Shown: positions 1 through 9,754, counted from the stretch's first letter. The stretch is 64,000 nucleotides of DNA from Tsukamurella paurometabola (GCF_900631615.1 NZ_LR131273.1:2760850-2824849); one strand, 5' to 3'. Notes: a model not told the origin generated them from the letters alone. A program made the numbers and translations.

Positions 1-2483
1 AGGACACCGGCCACGCGCAGCGCATGCTGCTGGCCTCGCTGTTCGGTGGGCCGGCGGGCGCCGCTGCCGTGACCGCGGTGGGGGACCCGATCCAGTCGAT
101 CTACGGCTGGCGCGGCGCATCCGCGGCGAACCTGCCGCGCTTCGCCACGGATTTCCCGCAGGCCGACGGGAGCCCGGCGCCGCGGCGGGAACTGCTCACC
201 AGCTGGCGCAACCCGACGAGCGCGCTCAGCCTCGCCAACGCCGTCTCCGAGGACCTGCGCAGCCGCGGCGTGCCCGTCTCCGAGCTGAAGGCGCGGCCCG
301 ACGCGCCGGCGGGCGACCTGCGGATCGCCCTGCACCCCACGGTGATCGACGAGCGCGACTGGCTCGCCGACGCGATCGCCGCGCAGTGGCGCGGCCGGAT
401 CGAGGCGGGGCAGGAGCCGCCGACGGTCGCCGTGCTGGTGCGCCGCAACGCCGATTCCGCGGGCATCGCCGCGGCCCTGAGCGAGCGCGGTGTGCCCGTC
501 GAGGTCGTGGGTCTGGGCGGCCTGCTGCACACGCCCGAGGTGCAGGACGTCGTGGCGCTGCTGCGGCTGGCCGTCGAGCCGCTCGCCGGCACCGCCGCGA
601 TGCGGCTGCTCACCGGGCCGCGCTGGCAGCTCGGCGCCGCGGACCTGCGGGCCCTGTGGAATCGGGCGCGCCGGATCGCGCACACCACCGGCCGCGCGGC
701 CACGGGCGCCGTCGCCACCCCGGAGCAACTCGACGCCGCGCTGGACGCGACGCTGCCGTCGGAGAGCCTCGACGCCGCGGGCCTCGGCGACGCCATCGCC
801 GATCCCGGTCCGGAGGCCGACTACTCCGCCGCGGGTCTCGCGAAGATCCGCTCCCTGGACCGCGAGGTGCGCCACGTCCGGGAGCGGATCGGGCACCCCC
901 TGCCCGAGGTGGTCGCCGAGGCCGAACGCGTGCTGGGCGTGAGCATCGAGACCCGCATCCGCGCGTCCCGGCAGCTCGGCGGCCGCGCCACCGGCCGCGA
1001 GCACCTGGACGCCTTCGCCGACGTGGTCGTCTCCTACGCCGAGCGGCCCACCGCCACCCTGCCGGGGCTGCTCGCATTCCTCGCCGCGGCCGAGAAGGTG
1101 GAGGGCGGACTCGCCCCGGGCGACGTGGAGGTCGCCACCGACCGGGTGCAGGTGCTCACCGTGCACTCCGCCAAGGGCCTCGAATGGGACGTGGTGGCCG
1201 TACCGCACCTGTCGGAGGGGATCTTCCCGTCGAACCGGGCGCTGCCCACGTGGCTGTCGACGCCCGCCGAGCTGCAGCCGAACCTGCGTGGTGACCTCGC
1301 AGAGCCCGGCGGCTCCGTTGACGACGGGCCCGCTCGCTCCGCTCCCGGCGCCGGTGACGGCGTGCCCCGCCTCGACCTCGACGGCTGCAACAACCGCAAG
1401 GACCTCGAGGACGCCCTGGACGCGCACAAGAAGGCGCTCAAGGGCATGAACATGCACGAGGACGAGCGCCTGTTCTACGTCGCCGTCACCCGCACCCAAT
1501 CGGTGCTCCTGCTGTCCGGCCACTACTGGAGCGAGGACGTGAAGACGCCGAAGGCACCGTCGCGCTTCCTCGTCGCGGCCCGCGATCACGCCCCGGACGC
1601 GGTGACCGAGTGGGCGGCCGAACCGCTCGAGGACGCGCCGAACCCGCTCGAGACCGAGCCGGTCCGGCAGCCCTGGCCGCGCGACTTCCTCGGCGCGCAC
1701 CGCGCCGACGTCGACGCCGGCGCCGAGCTGGTGCTCGCCGAACTCGGCCGCGGGGCCCCGGAGCCCGATCCCGCGGAGCCCGACCCGCACGACTGGGCGG
1801 CCGAGGTCACCGCGCTGCTCGCCGAGCGCGCCCGGCAGGCGGAGGCCGAACTGGAGGTCGCGGTGCCGCGCGAGGTCTCGGTGAGCCAGCTGGTGGAGCT
1901 GCGCCGCAGCCCCGCCACGTTCGCGAGCCGGCTCCGCCGGCCCGTGCCGTTCAAGCCGAACCCGTACGCGCGGCGCGGCACCGCGTTCCACGCCTGGCTC
2001 GAACGCCGGTACGGGGCGTCACGGCTCCTGGATCTCGACGAGCTGCCCGGCGCGGCCGACGGCGACGCCGGCGCCGACGAGAACCTCGCGCTGCTGCAAC
2101 GGCGGTTCGAGGAGAGCGAGTGGGCGGCGCGCACCCCCGTCGACATCGAGGTGCCCTTCGAGATCGCGGCCGCCGGCACCGTCGTGCGCGGGCGGATGGA
2201 CGCCGTCTTCCGCGACCCGGGCGGCGGCTTCACCGTCGTCGACTGGAAGACGGGTGTGCGCCCCACCGAGCCCGCCGACGAGCGGGCCGCGGCGGTGCAG
2301 CTCGCCGCCTACCGCCTGGCGTGGGCCCGGCTGCGGGACGTCCCCGTCGACGACGTGCGCGCCGCGTCCTTCTACGTGCGCTCGGGGGAGACGGTGGCAC
2401 CGTCGGACCTGCTCGGCCACCAGGGCCTCGCCGACCTCATCACGAGCGCGGGCGAGGACCGGCCCGACGCGGGACGGACCTAG
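1..2483 (+). CDS. adnB: AdnB, ATP-dependent helicase/nuclease subunit (5' end missing)
   Basis: C-terminal 827 or so residues of a UvrD-like helicase fused to a RecB-type nuclease, read from base 3 in frame; the N-terminal Walker A part lies outside the window. Helicase motif III (GDPIQSIYGWRGA) is at bases 81-119, motif V (TVHSAKGLEWDVV) near 1160-1198 and motif VI (ERLFYVAVTRTQ) near 1465-1500. The C-terminus has the nuclease motifs GRMDAVF, DWKTG and QLAAYRLAW (2189-2325). In mycobacteria AdnAB resects double-strand breaks; AdnB carries its own motor and nuclease. The partner adnA would be expected just upstream. Its stop overlaps the convergent DoxX-like gene by 4 bp. The next genes follow the Rv3201c-Rv3198c order, which supports the name. 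Confidence 0.9.
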   Translation, partial: DTGHAQRMLLASLFGGPAGAAAVTAVGDPIQSIYGWRGASAANLPRFATDFPQADGSPAPRRELLTSWRNPTSALSLANAVSEDLRSRGVPVSELKARPDAPAGDLRIALHPTVIDERDWLADAIAAQWRGRIEAGQEPPTVAVLVRRNADSAGIAAALSERGVPVEVVGLGGLLHTPEVQDVVALLRLAVEPLAGTAAMRLLTGPRWQLGAADLRALWNRARRIAHTTGRAATGAVATPEQLDAALDATLPSESLDAAGLGDAIADPGPEADYSAAGLAKIRSLDREVRHVRERIGHPLPEVVAEAERVLGVSIETRIRASRQLGGRATGREHLDAFADVVVSYAERPTATLPGLLAFLAAAEKVEGGLAPGDVEVATDRVQVLTVHSAKGLEWDVVAVPHLSEGIFPSNRALPTWLSTPAELQPNLRGDLAEPGGSVDDGPARSAPGAGDGVPRLDLDGCNNRKDLEDALDAHKKALKGMNMHEDERLFYVAVTRTQSVLLLSGHYWSEDVKTPKAPSRFLVAARDHAPDAVTEWAAEPLEDAPNPLETEPVRQPWPRDFLGAHRADVDAGAELVLAELGRGAPEPDPAEPDPHDWAAEVTALLAERARQAEAELEVAVPREVSVSQLVELRRSPATFASRLRRPVPFKPNPYARRGTAFHAWLERRYGASRLLDLDELPGAADGDAGADENLALLQRRFEESEWAARTPVDIEVPFEIAAAGTVVRGRMDAVFRDPGGGFTVVDWKTGVRPTEPADERAAAVQLAAYRLAWARLRDVPVDDVRAASFYVRSGETVAPSDLLGHQGLADLITSAGEDRPDAGRT

Positions 2484-2887
2484 GCGGTCTCGCCCTTGTC
2501 GCGGGCGATCCGTACGGCGGAGACGACCATCGGCAGCTGCATCGGCAGCCGGGCGTAGGCGCCGAGCCGCAACGGCAGCGGCTTGTCCGACCACTGCTGC
2601 GCCATGTGGATGTTCGCGGGGAAGACGGCGGCGAAGAGCGCGGCGGCCGCGACGCCGCCCAGCCGGCGGGTCCGCGGTGCCGCGAGCAGCGCCGCGGTGG
2701 TCAGCTCCGCGACGCCCGAGAGCTGCGTCGCGCGGCGGGGCGTGAGGCCGAGCGGAAGGTTCGGCGGCACGATCGAATCGAACGGCTTCGGCGCGACGAA
2801 GTGCAGGGCACCCATCCCGGCGAGGGAGAGCGCCATGCCGCGCGCGAGCTTGTCGGTACGGCGGGCGGGCCGGTCTGTGGACACCAT
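2480..2887 (-). CDS. DoxX-like integral membrane protein
   Basis: 135-residue protein with about four hydrophobic segments, starting at ATG 2887. The segment GMGALHFVAPKPFDSIVPP is typical of DoxX/SURF4-type small membrane proteins, and GVAELTTAALLAAP continues the pattern. DoxX family members in mycobacteria are linked to membrane-associated oxidoreductase complexes, but no catalytic residue can be pointed to here. It is convergent with adnB (4-bp overlap of stops) and divergent from the potassium channel gene, with about 96 bp between the two starts. Family assignment is fairly secure; the function is unknown. Confidence 0.75.
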   Translation of the reverse strand: MVSTDRPARRTDKLARGMALSLAGMGALHFVAPKPFDSIVPPNLPLGLTPRRATQLSGVAELTTAALLAAPRTRRLGGVAAAALFAAVFPANIHMAQQWSDKPLPLRLGAYARLPMQLPMVVSAVRIARDKGETA

Positions 2888-2983
2888 CTGAAGATTGTGG
2901 CAGATTGCTCGTCGGCTCCGCCGGACGTGCTAGACCGGACGGGTAACGACCAGCAGTTCTCGCGAGGAATCGTCCAGGTAGGT

Positions 2984-4087
2984 ATGTCCGCACGCACCAC
3001 GTTCCGCAGACGGAGCAAGTCCGAACTGACGGATCTTCCCGACCATGCGCTGGTCAGCGTCCTGCGCATCCCCGCGGGCGACTCCACCAACCCGTGGCGC
3101 GCCATCGGCGCCCGGGTTCTGGTGGCCCTCGGCGCGCTGTTCCTCGCGGTGTTCATCGTCTACCTCGAGCGCGACGGCTACCGGGATTCCGCCATCGAGG
3201 CGGGGCTCGACGGCAAGACGTCCCTGACCTTCCTCGACTGCCTCTACTACGCCACCGTCTCCCTCTCGACCACGGGCTACGGCGACATCACGCCGGTCAC
3301 CCAGTCCGCGCGCCTGATCAACGTCCTGTTGATCACCCCGCTGCGGATCCTGTTCCTCATCGTCTTGGTCGGCACGACGCTCCAGGTGCTCACGGAGCGG
3401 TCCCGCCAGGCGTTCAAGATCCAACGTTGGAGGTCTGCTGTGCACAACCACACGATCGTCGTGGGCTACGGCACGAAGGGCCGCACCGCGGTCAGCGCGA
3501 TGATCAACGACGGCATCGAGCCGAGCAAGATCGTCGTCGTCGACACCGATCAGGCGGCCCTGGAGGTCGCCGAGATCGACGGGCTCGTCACCGTCCGCGG
3601 CGACGCGACGAAGGCCGACGTGCTGCGGCTCGCCGGCGCGCCGCGCGCCGCGTCCATCATCATCGGCGCCAACCGGGACGACGCCGCGGTGATGGTCACG
3701 CTGACCGCCCGAGAGCTGGCGCCGCGCGCCAAGATCGTCGCGTCGATCCGCGAGTCCGAGAACACGCACCTGCTGCGCCAGTCCGGGGCCGACTCCGTGG
3801 TCGTCTCCTCCGAGACCGCGGGCCGCCTGCTGGGCATGGCGACCACCACCCCGTCGGTCGTGGAGATGATCGAGGACCTGCTCTCGCCCGGCGACGGCTT
3901 CAACATCGCCGAGCGCGAGGTGACCCGCGTCGAGGTGGGCCGCTCCCCGCGGCACCTGCCGAACATCGTGCTCGGCGTGGTCCGCAAGGGGAACCTCTAC
4001 CGCGTCGACTCGCCCGCGGTATCGGTCGTCGAGGCTGGCGACCGGCTGCTGTTCGTCCGCAACGCCGACGTCAAGGCGCCCGGCTAG
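2984..4087 (+). CDS. Ion channel with TrkA-N/TrkA-C (RCK) domains, Rv3200c-like
   Basis: 367 residues from ATG 2984. A cytoplasmic head is followed by one membrane segment near residues 45-62, a pore loop with the K+ selectivity filter TTGYGD, and a second membrane helix. Then comes a Rossmann-type TrkA-N domain (VVGYGTKGRTAVSAM), which binds a nucleotide, and a TrkA-C domain at the end. The two-helix pore plus RCK layout is that of a ligand-gated potassium channel. M. tuberculosis Rv3200c sits in the same place between the AdnB and NudC genes. The stop overlaps the convergent oxidoreductase stop by 4 bp. Assignment as a K+ channel is strong; the gating ligand is unknown. Confidence 0.9.
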   Translation: MSARTTFRRRSKSELTDLPDHALVSVLRIPAGDSTNPWRAIGARVLVALGALFLAVFIVYLERDGYRDSAIEAGLDGKTSLTFLDCLYYATVSLSTTGYGDITPVTQSARLINVLLITPLRILFLIVLVGTTLQVLTERSRQAFKIQRWRSAVHNHTIVVGYGTKGRTAVSAMINDGIEPSKIVVVDTDQAALEVAEIDGLVTVRGDATKADVLRLAGAPRAASIIIGANRDDAAVMVTLTARELAPRAKIVASIRESENTHLLRQSGADSVVVSSETAGRLLGMATTTPSVVEMIEDLLSPGDGFNIAEREVTRVEVGRSPRHLPNIVLGVVRKGNLYRVDSPAVSVVEAGDRLLFVRNADVKAPG

Positions 4088-4950
4088 GCCCGCAGCAGCT
4101 CCACGACCCGGGCCATGGCCTCCAGGTTGTGGTCGATCACCGTCACGTAGCCGATCCCGAGCCGCTCCCGGAGCGCGAGCAGGCGGTCCGCCATGTCGCG
4201 CGGGGTGCCCACGAGCACGCTGACGTACGCCTCCGGCGTGGCCTCGTCCCACATGACCCGTTCGGTGAGGAACTCCGGCCGGCCCGTTCCCGACGGGAGG
4301 AGCGCCTGGATCACCAGGTTGATCTCGACGGTGCCCGCGCGGTCGCCCAGCAGGCTGCTCAGGTGCGCGATGCGCTCGGCCGCGGCGGCCTCCGTGGTGA
4401 GGCGGAGGCGGCCGGCGTCATCCGTGCGGGCACCCGTCAGCCCGACGATGTCGGCGTGCCGCGCCGCGACGCCCAGCAGTCTGTCGCCCCACCCGGCGAT
4501 GAACAACGGCGGCCCACCGGGCTGGGCCGGCCGCGGAGTACGGCGCGGGGCCGTGAAGGCGGCGCGCACCGCGGCGGCCGTGGCGTCCAACAGGTCGACG
4601 CGTTCCCGCGCCGTCGGGAACGGGATGCCCGCCCGGTCGAACTCGGCGGCGGCGTACCCCGCGCCGAGGCCGAGCTCCACCCGCCCGTCCGTGAGCAGGT
4701 CGACGGTGGCGGCGTCGCGCGCGAGCAGCGCGGGGCTGTAGAACGGCGCGTTGATCACGAACGTGGTGAGGCGGACCCGCTCCGTCGCCTCGGCCGCGAG
4801 CAGCATCGCGGGGAAGGGGGCGAGCATGCCGAGGTGATCCGGCACGCCGATCACGTCGAAGCCGAGCGCCTCCGCGCGGCGGCAGCGCTCCATCCACGCC
4901 ATGCGGGACGTCGTGGCGCCGAGGGCGACGCCGAACCGGAAATCCACCAC
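4084..4950 (-). CDS. LLM-class F420-dependent oxidoreductase (MSMEG_2516-like)
   Basis: About 288 residues. The start (FRFGVALG), the segment AEALGFDVIGVPDHLG and the segment DLLTDGRVELGLGAGY are hallmarks of the luciferase-like monooxygenase TIM barrel that binds coenzyme F420. The C-terminal VSVLVGTPRDMADRL also fits the family. The substrate cannot be told. Start is uncertain: GTG 4950 and GTG 4947 are in frame, a TTG lies at 4962, and no clear ribosome site favours one. It is convergent with the K+ channel (4-bp overlap) and downstream of the lipoprotein and sulfurtransferase on the same strand, 48 bp from the lipoprotein stop. Confidence 0.8.
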   Translation of the reverse strand: MVDFRFGVALGATTSRMAWMERCRRAEALGFDVIGVPDHLGMLAPFPAMLLAAEATERVRLTTFVINAPFYSPALLARDAATVDLLTDGRVELGLGAGYAAAEFDRAGIPFPTARERVDLLDATAAAVRAAFTAPRRTPRPAQPGGPPLFIAGWGDRLLGVAARHADIVGLTGARTDDAGRLRLTTEAAAAERIAHLSSLLGDRAGTVEINLVIQALLPSGTGRPEFLTERVMWDEATPEAYVSVLVGTPRDMADRLLALRERLGIGYVTVIDHNLEAMARVVELLRA

Positions 4951-4998
4951 GCCGCCAGTCAACCAGGCGGGAAGCGGGGCCGCCGGGTGCCCGCGGGT

Positions 4999-5421
4999 TC
5001 AGGTGGTGAAGAGCTGTAGGACGCCGCTGACGGTGCCCGCCGTGGTCGTGGAGTCGATCGTCAGGTCGCGGACCAGCGACCCGAAGGTCGGCGTCGGGAT
5101 GCGGTCCTGGATCCCGTAGCCCGGCGATCCGACGGTGCCGTGTTCGCGGCCGCGGTCCATGCCCATGCGCTGGACGAGGTCCGCGATGCCCGCGGGCGTG
5201 GCGTCGACGGTGAACCGGGAGGCCATGTCCAGGGCGCAATCCGAACTGAGGTGCGTGAGCCGGACGCCCATCTGCGCGGCGTCGGCGGGGACCCGCGCCT
5301 CCGACAACAGCGTCGGTACGTGGTCGTTGGGGCAGTGGCGCTGCACCGCCGGCTCACCGCCGGGCCACGAACACCCTCCGACGAGGAGCGCGACGGTCGC
5401 CAGGGCGAGTCGGGCGCGCAC
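4999..5421 (-). CDS. Putative lipoprotein, unknown function
   Basis: 140 residues from GTG 5421. The N-terminus is a short signal peptide with a lipobox: VRARLALATVALLVGGC, with cysteine 17 as the predicted lipidation site, so the mature protein should sit on the outer face of the membrane. The mature part has two further cysteines (RHCPND and SDCALD) that could form a disulfide. I do not recognise a family. It starts 2 bases after the sulfurtransferase stop, so the two are probably translationally coupled in one transcript. Confidence 0.7.
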   Translation of the reverse strand: MRARLALATVALLVGGCSWPGGEPAVQRHCPNDHVPTLLSEARVPADAAQMGVRLTHLSSDCALDMASRFTVDATPAGIADLVQRMGMDRGREHGTVGSPGYGIQDRIPTPTFGSLVRDLTIDSTTTAGTVSGVLQLFTT

Positions 5422-5423
5422 GA

Positions 5424-6218
5424 TCAGTCCCCGGTCGCGGCGGGCCGGTCGGTGGCGGCGTACTGGGACCACGAGCCGGGGTAGAGCCGGCCGCCGGGGA
5501 AGCCGGCGTGCTCGGAGGTGAGCAGGTCGTGGCAGGCGGTGACGCCCGAGCCGCAGTAGGCGATGAAGTCCGCGCCGGGGCGCAGGCCCGCCTCCTCGTA
5601 GCGGGCGCGGAGGGCCGCGCGGGGGAGCAGGGCACCGTCGACGACGTTCTCGCGGCAGGGCACGCTGACGGCGCCCGGGATGTGGCCCGCGCGCGGGTCG
5701 ACGGTCTCGTTCTCGCCGCGGAACCGGTCGGCGGGGCGCGCGTCGATCACGGGGACCGCACCGGCGGCCGCCTCGTCGATCGAGGCCAGGCGGTCCGCCG
5801 GCCACGGCCGCGGGGTGAAGGTCGCGGGCGGGAGGTCGACGGTGCCGGTGTCGTCGAGGGGGCCGAACGGGCCGTCGAGCAGCGCGGCCGATTCGCCGAG
5901 CGCCCGCAGCAGCCAGACGAGCCGGGCCGCCATGACGCCGCCCGCGTCGTCGTAGGCGACCACCGTCGCGCCGTCGCCGATGCCCGCGGCGGAGAGCCCG
6001 GCGGCGAAGGCCTCCGGGGTGGGCAGCGGGTGCCGGCCCTCGGCGGGGGAGGGCTCGGCGGCGAGGTAACCGTCGAGGTCGACGAACACCGCGCCCGGCA
6101 GGTGGCCGGCGTCGTACGCCTCGCGGGTCGATCGCCCGTCGAGGTAGCAGCGGGTGTCGGCCAGGATCACGCCGGGGTTGGCCCGCACCCACGCGGCGTC
6201 CACGAACGGTTCGATCAT
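5424..6218 (-). CDS. Tandem-rhodanese sulfurtransferase (SseA-like)
   Basis: 264 residues from ATG 6218, two rhodanese domains. The N-terminal domain (ILADTRCYLDGRST, AYDAGHLPGAVFVDL) is usually non-catalytic; the C-terminal domain has the active loop CGSGVTA with the catalytic cysteine in AYCGSGVTACHDLL. CGSGVTA is the 3-mercaptopyruvate sulfurtransferase form of the loop (thiosulfate enzymes usually carry CRKGVTA), so 3-mercaptopyruvate is the more likely donor. The gene is divergent from nudC, whose predicted leaderless start is only 23 bp away, so the two promoters must overlap. Confidence 0.85.
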   Translation of the reverse strand: MIEPFVDAAWVRANPGVILADTRCYLDGRSTREAYDAGHLPGAVFVDLDGYLAAEPSPAEGRHPLPTPEAFAAGLSAAGIGDGATVVAYDDAGGVMAARLVWLLRALGESAALLDGPFGPLDDTGTVDLPPATFTPRPWPADRLASIDEAAAGAVPVIDARPADRFRGENETVDPRAGHIPGAVSVPCRENVVDGALLPRAALRARYEEAGLRPGADFIAYCGSGVTACHDLLTSEHAGFPGGRLYPGSWSQYAATDRPAATGD

Positions 6219-6241
6219 GCGGTCAGCCTACGATGATGAGC

Positions 6242-7135
6242 GTGGCGAAGCTCAGTCTGACCGTGCCCCCGCTCCTCTCCCGCTATCACGTCGATCGCGC
6301 CGACGAACTGCGCGCGGACGACGCCGCGCTCGATGCGGCCTGGGCGACCGCGAAGGTGCTGCGCCTGGACCCGCGCGGCCGCTTCGACCTCGACGGCACC
6401 GACCTCGTCTTCGCCCGCGGGCACGAGGTCGCGCCGTCGCGTCCGCGCGAGGCCGTGCTGCTGGGCCGCGTCGACGGGGCGATCGTCTTCGCGCTGCGCG
6501 TCGACGTGTTCGACGGCGCCGACCTGCGCATGCGCGGCCACCTGCTCTCGCCGGTCGACTCCGCGCTGCTCGCGCAGGCCCTCGGCATCCTCAACTGGCA
6601 CGCCACCGCCGGGTTCTCGCCCGTCGACGGTGCGCCGACCGTCCCCGGCAAGGCGGGGTGGGTGCGCACCACCGCCGACGGTCGCGAGGAGTTCCCGCGC
6701 ACCGACGGCGCGATGATCACCCTGGTGCACGACGGTGCCGACCACGTCCTGCTCGGCCGCCAGCACCAGTGGCCAGAGCGGCTGTTCTCGCTGTTCGCGG
6801 GTTTCGTCGAGCCGGGCGAATCGCTGGAGCAGTGCGTCGCGCGGGAGCTGCGCGAGGAGGCGGGCATCGAGGTCGACGAGATCACCTACGTCGCCAGCCA
6901 GCCCTGGCCGTTCCCGCGCTCGCTGATGCTCGGCTTCACCGCCCGTGCCTCCCGCGACGCGGTGCTCGACTTCCGGGACGGCGAGATCGCCGAGGCGCAG
7001 TGGTTCAGCCGCACCCAGGTCCGCGAGGCGCTGGCCGCCGGCGACTGGAGCACGGACGCCCCCGACGCGCCGCTCCTGCTGCCCAACTCCATCTCCATCG
7101 CCCGCGCGATCACCGAGGCCTGGGCGGCCGCCTAG
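6242..7135 (+). CDS. nudC: NudC, NADH pyrophosphatase / RNA deNADding hydrolase
   Basis: 297 residues from GTG 6242; an in-frame ATG 6233 also exists. A TACGAT hexamer at 6229-6234 lies 7 bases before GTG 6242, so I prefer a leaderless start there. The Nudix box (GFVEPGESLEQ...REEAG) carries the metal-binding glutamates and is followed by the NudC signature SQPWPFPRS. The enzyme hydrolyses NAD(H) to nicotinamide mononucleotide and AMP, and in some bacteria removes NAD caps from RNA. The four cysteines of the E. coli NudC zinc ribbon are absent from the linker (WHATAGFSPVDGAP). M. tuberculosis NudC is Rv3199c, in the same neighbourhood. Confidence 0.9.
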   Translation: MAKLSLTVPPLLSRYHVDRADELRADDAALDAAWATAKVLRLDPRGRFDLDGTDLVFARGHEVAPSRPREAVLLGRVDGAIVFALRVDVFDGADLRMRGHLLSPVDSALLAQALGILNWHATAGFSPVDGAPTVPGKAGWVRTTADGREEFPRTDGAMITLVHDGADHVLLGRQHQWPERLFSLFAGFVEPGESLEQCVARELREEAGIEVDEITYVASQPWPFPRSLMLGFTARASRDAVLDFRDGEIAEAQWFSRTQVREALAAGDWSTDAPDAPLLLPNSISIARAITEAWAAA

Positions 7136-7269
7136 AGTCCGGGGGACGCGGCCGGGAGACGTGGCTCGTGGCCGCGCGCTGCCGGCGGTCGTGGGCGCTG
7201 CCGGCTACCGGCCGCGCTCGCGGATCTCGGCAGCGCGGGCGCGGTCCGCACGCGCAGGGGGAACGAGAA

Positions 7270-7310
7270 AGTCCGGCCGTTCGTGCCCAGGGGGGACGGA
7301 CGGCCGGACT
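7270..7310. terminator. Bidirectional terminator between nudC and mycoredoxin
   Basis: Perfect 11-bp inverted repeat AGTCCGGCCGT (7270-7280) / ACGGCCGGACT (7300-7310) with a 19-base G-rich loop, between the convergent ends of nudC and the mycoredoxin gene. The minus strand continues with TTTCTCG, so it can serve both. Confidence 0.6.
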
Positions 7311-7328
7311 CTCACCGAGGCGGAGGTG

Positions 7329-7568
7329 TCAGACGCCCAGCTTGCGCTTGACGTCGGCGAGCGACGGGTTGGTCGCGGTGGTGCCGTCCTCGTACTTGAC
7401 GGTGGGCACCGTCTGGTTGCCGCCGTTGACGCCCTGCACGAACTCCGCGGCCGACGGATCCTCCTCGATGTTGATCTCGGTCCATTCGATCCCGTTGGCC
7501 TTGAGGCCCGTCTTCAGGCGGTTGCAGTAACCGCACCACGAGGTCGTGTACATCGTCAGCTGGCTCAT
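7329..7568 (-). CDS. mrx1: Mycoredoxin (Mrx1-like glutaredoxin fold)
   Basis: 79 residues from ATG 7568. Thioredoxin/glutaredoxin fold with the redox motif WCGYC (Cys12, Cys15) and the cis-proline segment TVPTV. Mycoredoxin-1 reduces mycothiol-protein mixed disulfides, using mycothiol as electron donor; the M. tuberculosis enzyme Rv3198A has the same motif and lies beside uvrD2. It is divergent from uvrD2 with 77 bp between starts, as expected for this conserved pair. Confidence 0.92.
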   Translation of the reverse strand: MSQLTMYTTSWCGYCNRLKTGLKANGIEWTEINIEEDPSAAEFVQGVNGGNQTVPTVKYEDGTTATNPSLADVKRKLGV

Positions 7569-7645
7569 GCCATGACTCAACCACGCCGCGCCCGCACTTC
7601 TTCCCCGGCCCCGACCTGTCGGACCCGGCTGGAATACTCGACGGT

Positions 7646-9736
7646 GTGATCGAAGCACTGGACCCGGAGCAGCAGGAGGCGGTTCTCGCGCCGCGCGGAC
7701 CGGTGTGCGTGCTGGCGGGTGCGGGCACCGGCAAGACCCGCACCATCACGCACCGCATCGCGCACCAGGTGTCCACGGGGCACGTCGCCGCAGGTCAGGT
7801 CCTCGCCGTCACGTTCACCTCGCGTGCGGCGGGGGAGATGCGGGCGCGGCTGCGCAGCCTGGGCATCGGCGGGGGCGACGGTCAGCCGGGCGTGCAGGCG
7901 GTCACCTTCCACGCCGCCGCGATGCGCCAGTTGCGGTACTTCTGGCCGCGCGCGATCGGCGACACCCGCTGGGAGCTGCTGGACAACAAGTTCCCCGTGA
8001 TCGGCCGCGCCGCCCGCGACTGCGACCTGCGGCCCGAGACCGACACCATCCGCGACCTACTCGCCGAGATCGACTGGGCGAAGGCCTCGCTCGTCACGCC
8101 GGAGACATACGCCAAGGCGGTCGAGGACGCGGGCCGCACCTCCCCGATGGCCCCGGGCACCGTCGCCGACGTCTACGCCGCCTACGAGCGGCGCAAGACC
8201 GACCAGGACGGCAACCGCCTGCTCGACTTCGACGACCTGATCCTGGTCACGGCCGCGATCCTCGAGGACAACCACGTGGTCGCGGAGGAGTTCCGCGACC
8301 GCTACCGCAGCTTCGTCGTCGACGAGTACCAGGACGTCACCCCGCTGCAACAGCAGCTCCTCAACGCCTGGCTCGGTGACCGCGACGATCTCACGGTGGT
8401 GGGCGACGCGAACCAGACGATCTACTCGTTCACCGGTGCCACCCCGAGCTATCTGCTGGACTTCACGCGCCGCTTCGAGGACGCCACCATCGTCCGGCTG
8501 CAGCGCGACTACCGCTCCACCCCGCAGGTGGTCGCGCTCGCCAACAAGGTGATCGGCGCGGCGCAGGGCAGGGTCGCCGGTACGCGGCTCGAGCTCATCG
8601 GCCAGCGCCCCGACGGGCCGGCCCCCGTCTACGCCGAGTGCGACGACGAGCCCGCCGAGGCCAAGCTCGTCGCCAAGCGCATCAAGGAGCTGCTCGTGCA
8701 GGGCGTCCCCGCCAGCGAGATCGCCATCCTCTACCGGATCAACGCGCAATCGGCCGTGCACGAAGCCGCCCTCACCGAGGCGGGCATCCCCTACCAGGTG
8801 CGCGGCGGCAGCGCGTTCTTCGAGCGGCCCGAGATCGGGCAGGCCGTCCGCGCGCTCATGGACCGGGCGGGTCAGTTCGGCGGCGTCGCGGGCGAGGAGC
8901 TGCTGTCGCTGGTCAAGGGGGCGCTGGAGCCGCTCGGCCTCACCGCGGAGGCGCCCGACGGTGCCCGGGCCCTCGAACGGTGGCAGGCGCTCGGCGCGCT
9001 GGTCGAGCTCACCGCCGACCTGGCGAAGGAGCGGCCCGGCCTCACGCTGGCCGAGCTCATCGGCGAGCTCCGCGCCCGCGCCGAGGCCAAGCATCCGCCC
9101 ACGATGCAGGGCGTCACCCTCTCGTCGCTGCATGCGGCGAAGGGCCTGGAATGGGACGCGGTCTTCCTCGTCGGCCTTACCGAGGGTTCGGTGCCGATCT
9201 CGCAGGCCATCGCCAAGGGCGATCCCGAGCCGATCGAGGAGGAGCGCCGCCTGCTCTACGTCGGCGTCACGCGCGCCCGCGAGCACCTGCACCTGTCGTG
9301 GGCGCTGGCGCGCAACGAGGGCGGCCGGAGGACCCGCAAGCGCACGCGCTTCCTCGACGTCGTCGCCGGGCAGGCCGACGCGGGCAGACCCCGGATCGAC
9401 GCCGGGCCGAGCAGGGGCAAGCGCCGCTCCTCCGACATCTGCCGGGTGTGCGGCGGCATCCTCGACACCCGCGAGGAGAAGCTGCGTTCGCGCTGCGAGG
9501 ACTGCCCGTCGGACCTCAACGACGCGCTCGTCGAGGCGTTGAAGATCTGGCGCACCGGCCAGGCCCGGGACCAGCAGGTGCCCCCGTACACGATCTTCTC
9601 GAACGCGACGCTGTTCGCGATCGCCGAGCATCAGCCGCGCACCCGCGCGCAATTGGTGCGGATCAACGGCATCGGTTCGACCAAGGTGGAGAAGTACGGC
9701 GACGAGGTGCTCGCGCTCGTTTCCGAACATGCCTGA
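7646..9736 (+). CDS. uvrD2: UvrD2, SF1 3'-5' DNA helicase with tetracysteine and HRDC domain
   Basis: 696 residues from GTG 7646. Walker A is GAGTGKTRT near residue 30; [12 protein letters not shown] is motif [17 protein letters not shown] motif III, and [10 protein letters not shown] motif VI. After the motor domains comes a zinc tetracysteine module, CRVC (Cys599) ... CEDC, and then an HRDC domain to the C-terminus (about 625-696, ending [15 protein letters not shown]). This helicase-tetracysteine-HRDC order defines mycobacterial UvrD2, which unwinds 3'-tailed duplexes and is essential in M. tuberculosis. An AATACT hexamer 7 bases before the GTG suggests a leaderless start. Confidence 0.95.
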   Translation: MIEALDPEQQEAVLAPRGPVCVLAGAGTGKTRTITHRIAHQVSTGHVAAGQVLAVTFTSRAAGEMRARLRSLGIGGGDGQPGVQAVTFHAAAMRQLRYFWPRAIGDTRWELLDNKFPVIGRAARDCDLRPETDTIRDLLAEIDWAKASLVTPETYAKAVEDAGRTSPMAPGTVADVYAAYERRKTDQDGNRLLDFDDLILVTAAILEDNHVVAEEFRDRYRSFVVDEYQDVTPLQQQLLNAWLGDRDDLTVVGDANQTIYSFTGATPSYLLDFTRRFEDATIVRLQRDYRSTPQVVALANKVIGAAQGRVAGTRLELIGQRPDGPAPVYAECDDEPAEAKLVAKRIKELLVQGVPASEIAILYRINAQSAVHEAALTEAGIPYQVRGGSAFFERPEIGQAVRALMDRAGQFGGVAGEELLSLVKGALEPLGLTAEAPDGARALERWQALGALVELTADLAKERPGLTLAELIGELRARAEAKHPPTMQGVTLSSLHAAKGLEWDAVFLVGLTEGSVPISQAIAKGDPEPIEEERRLLYVGVTRAREHLHLSWALARNEGGRRTRKRTRFLDVVAGQADAGRPRIDAGPSRGKRRSSDICRVCGGILDTREEKLRSRCEDCPSDLNDALVEALKIWRTGQARDQQVPPYTIFSNATLFAIAEHQPRTRAQLVRINGIGSTKVEKYGDEVLALVSEHA

Positions 9737-9754
9737 ACTCCGCGAAACCGCAGG

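Noticed and set aside
386-1294. Long arginine- and proline-rich frames opposite or alongside adnB and other genes
   Set aside because: They are by-products of high GC in alternative frames: low-complexity Arg/Pro/Ala content, no motifs and full overlap with well supported genes.
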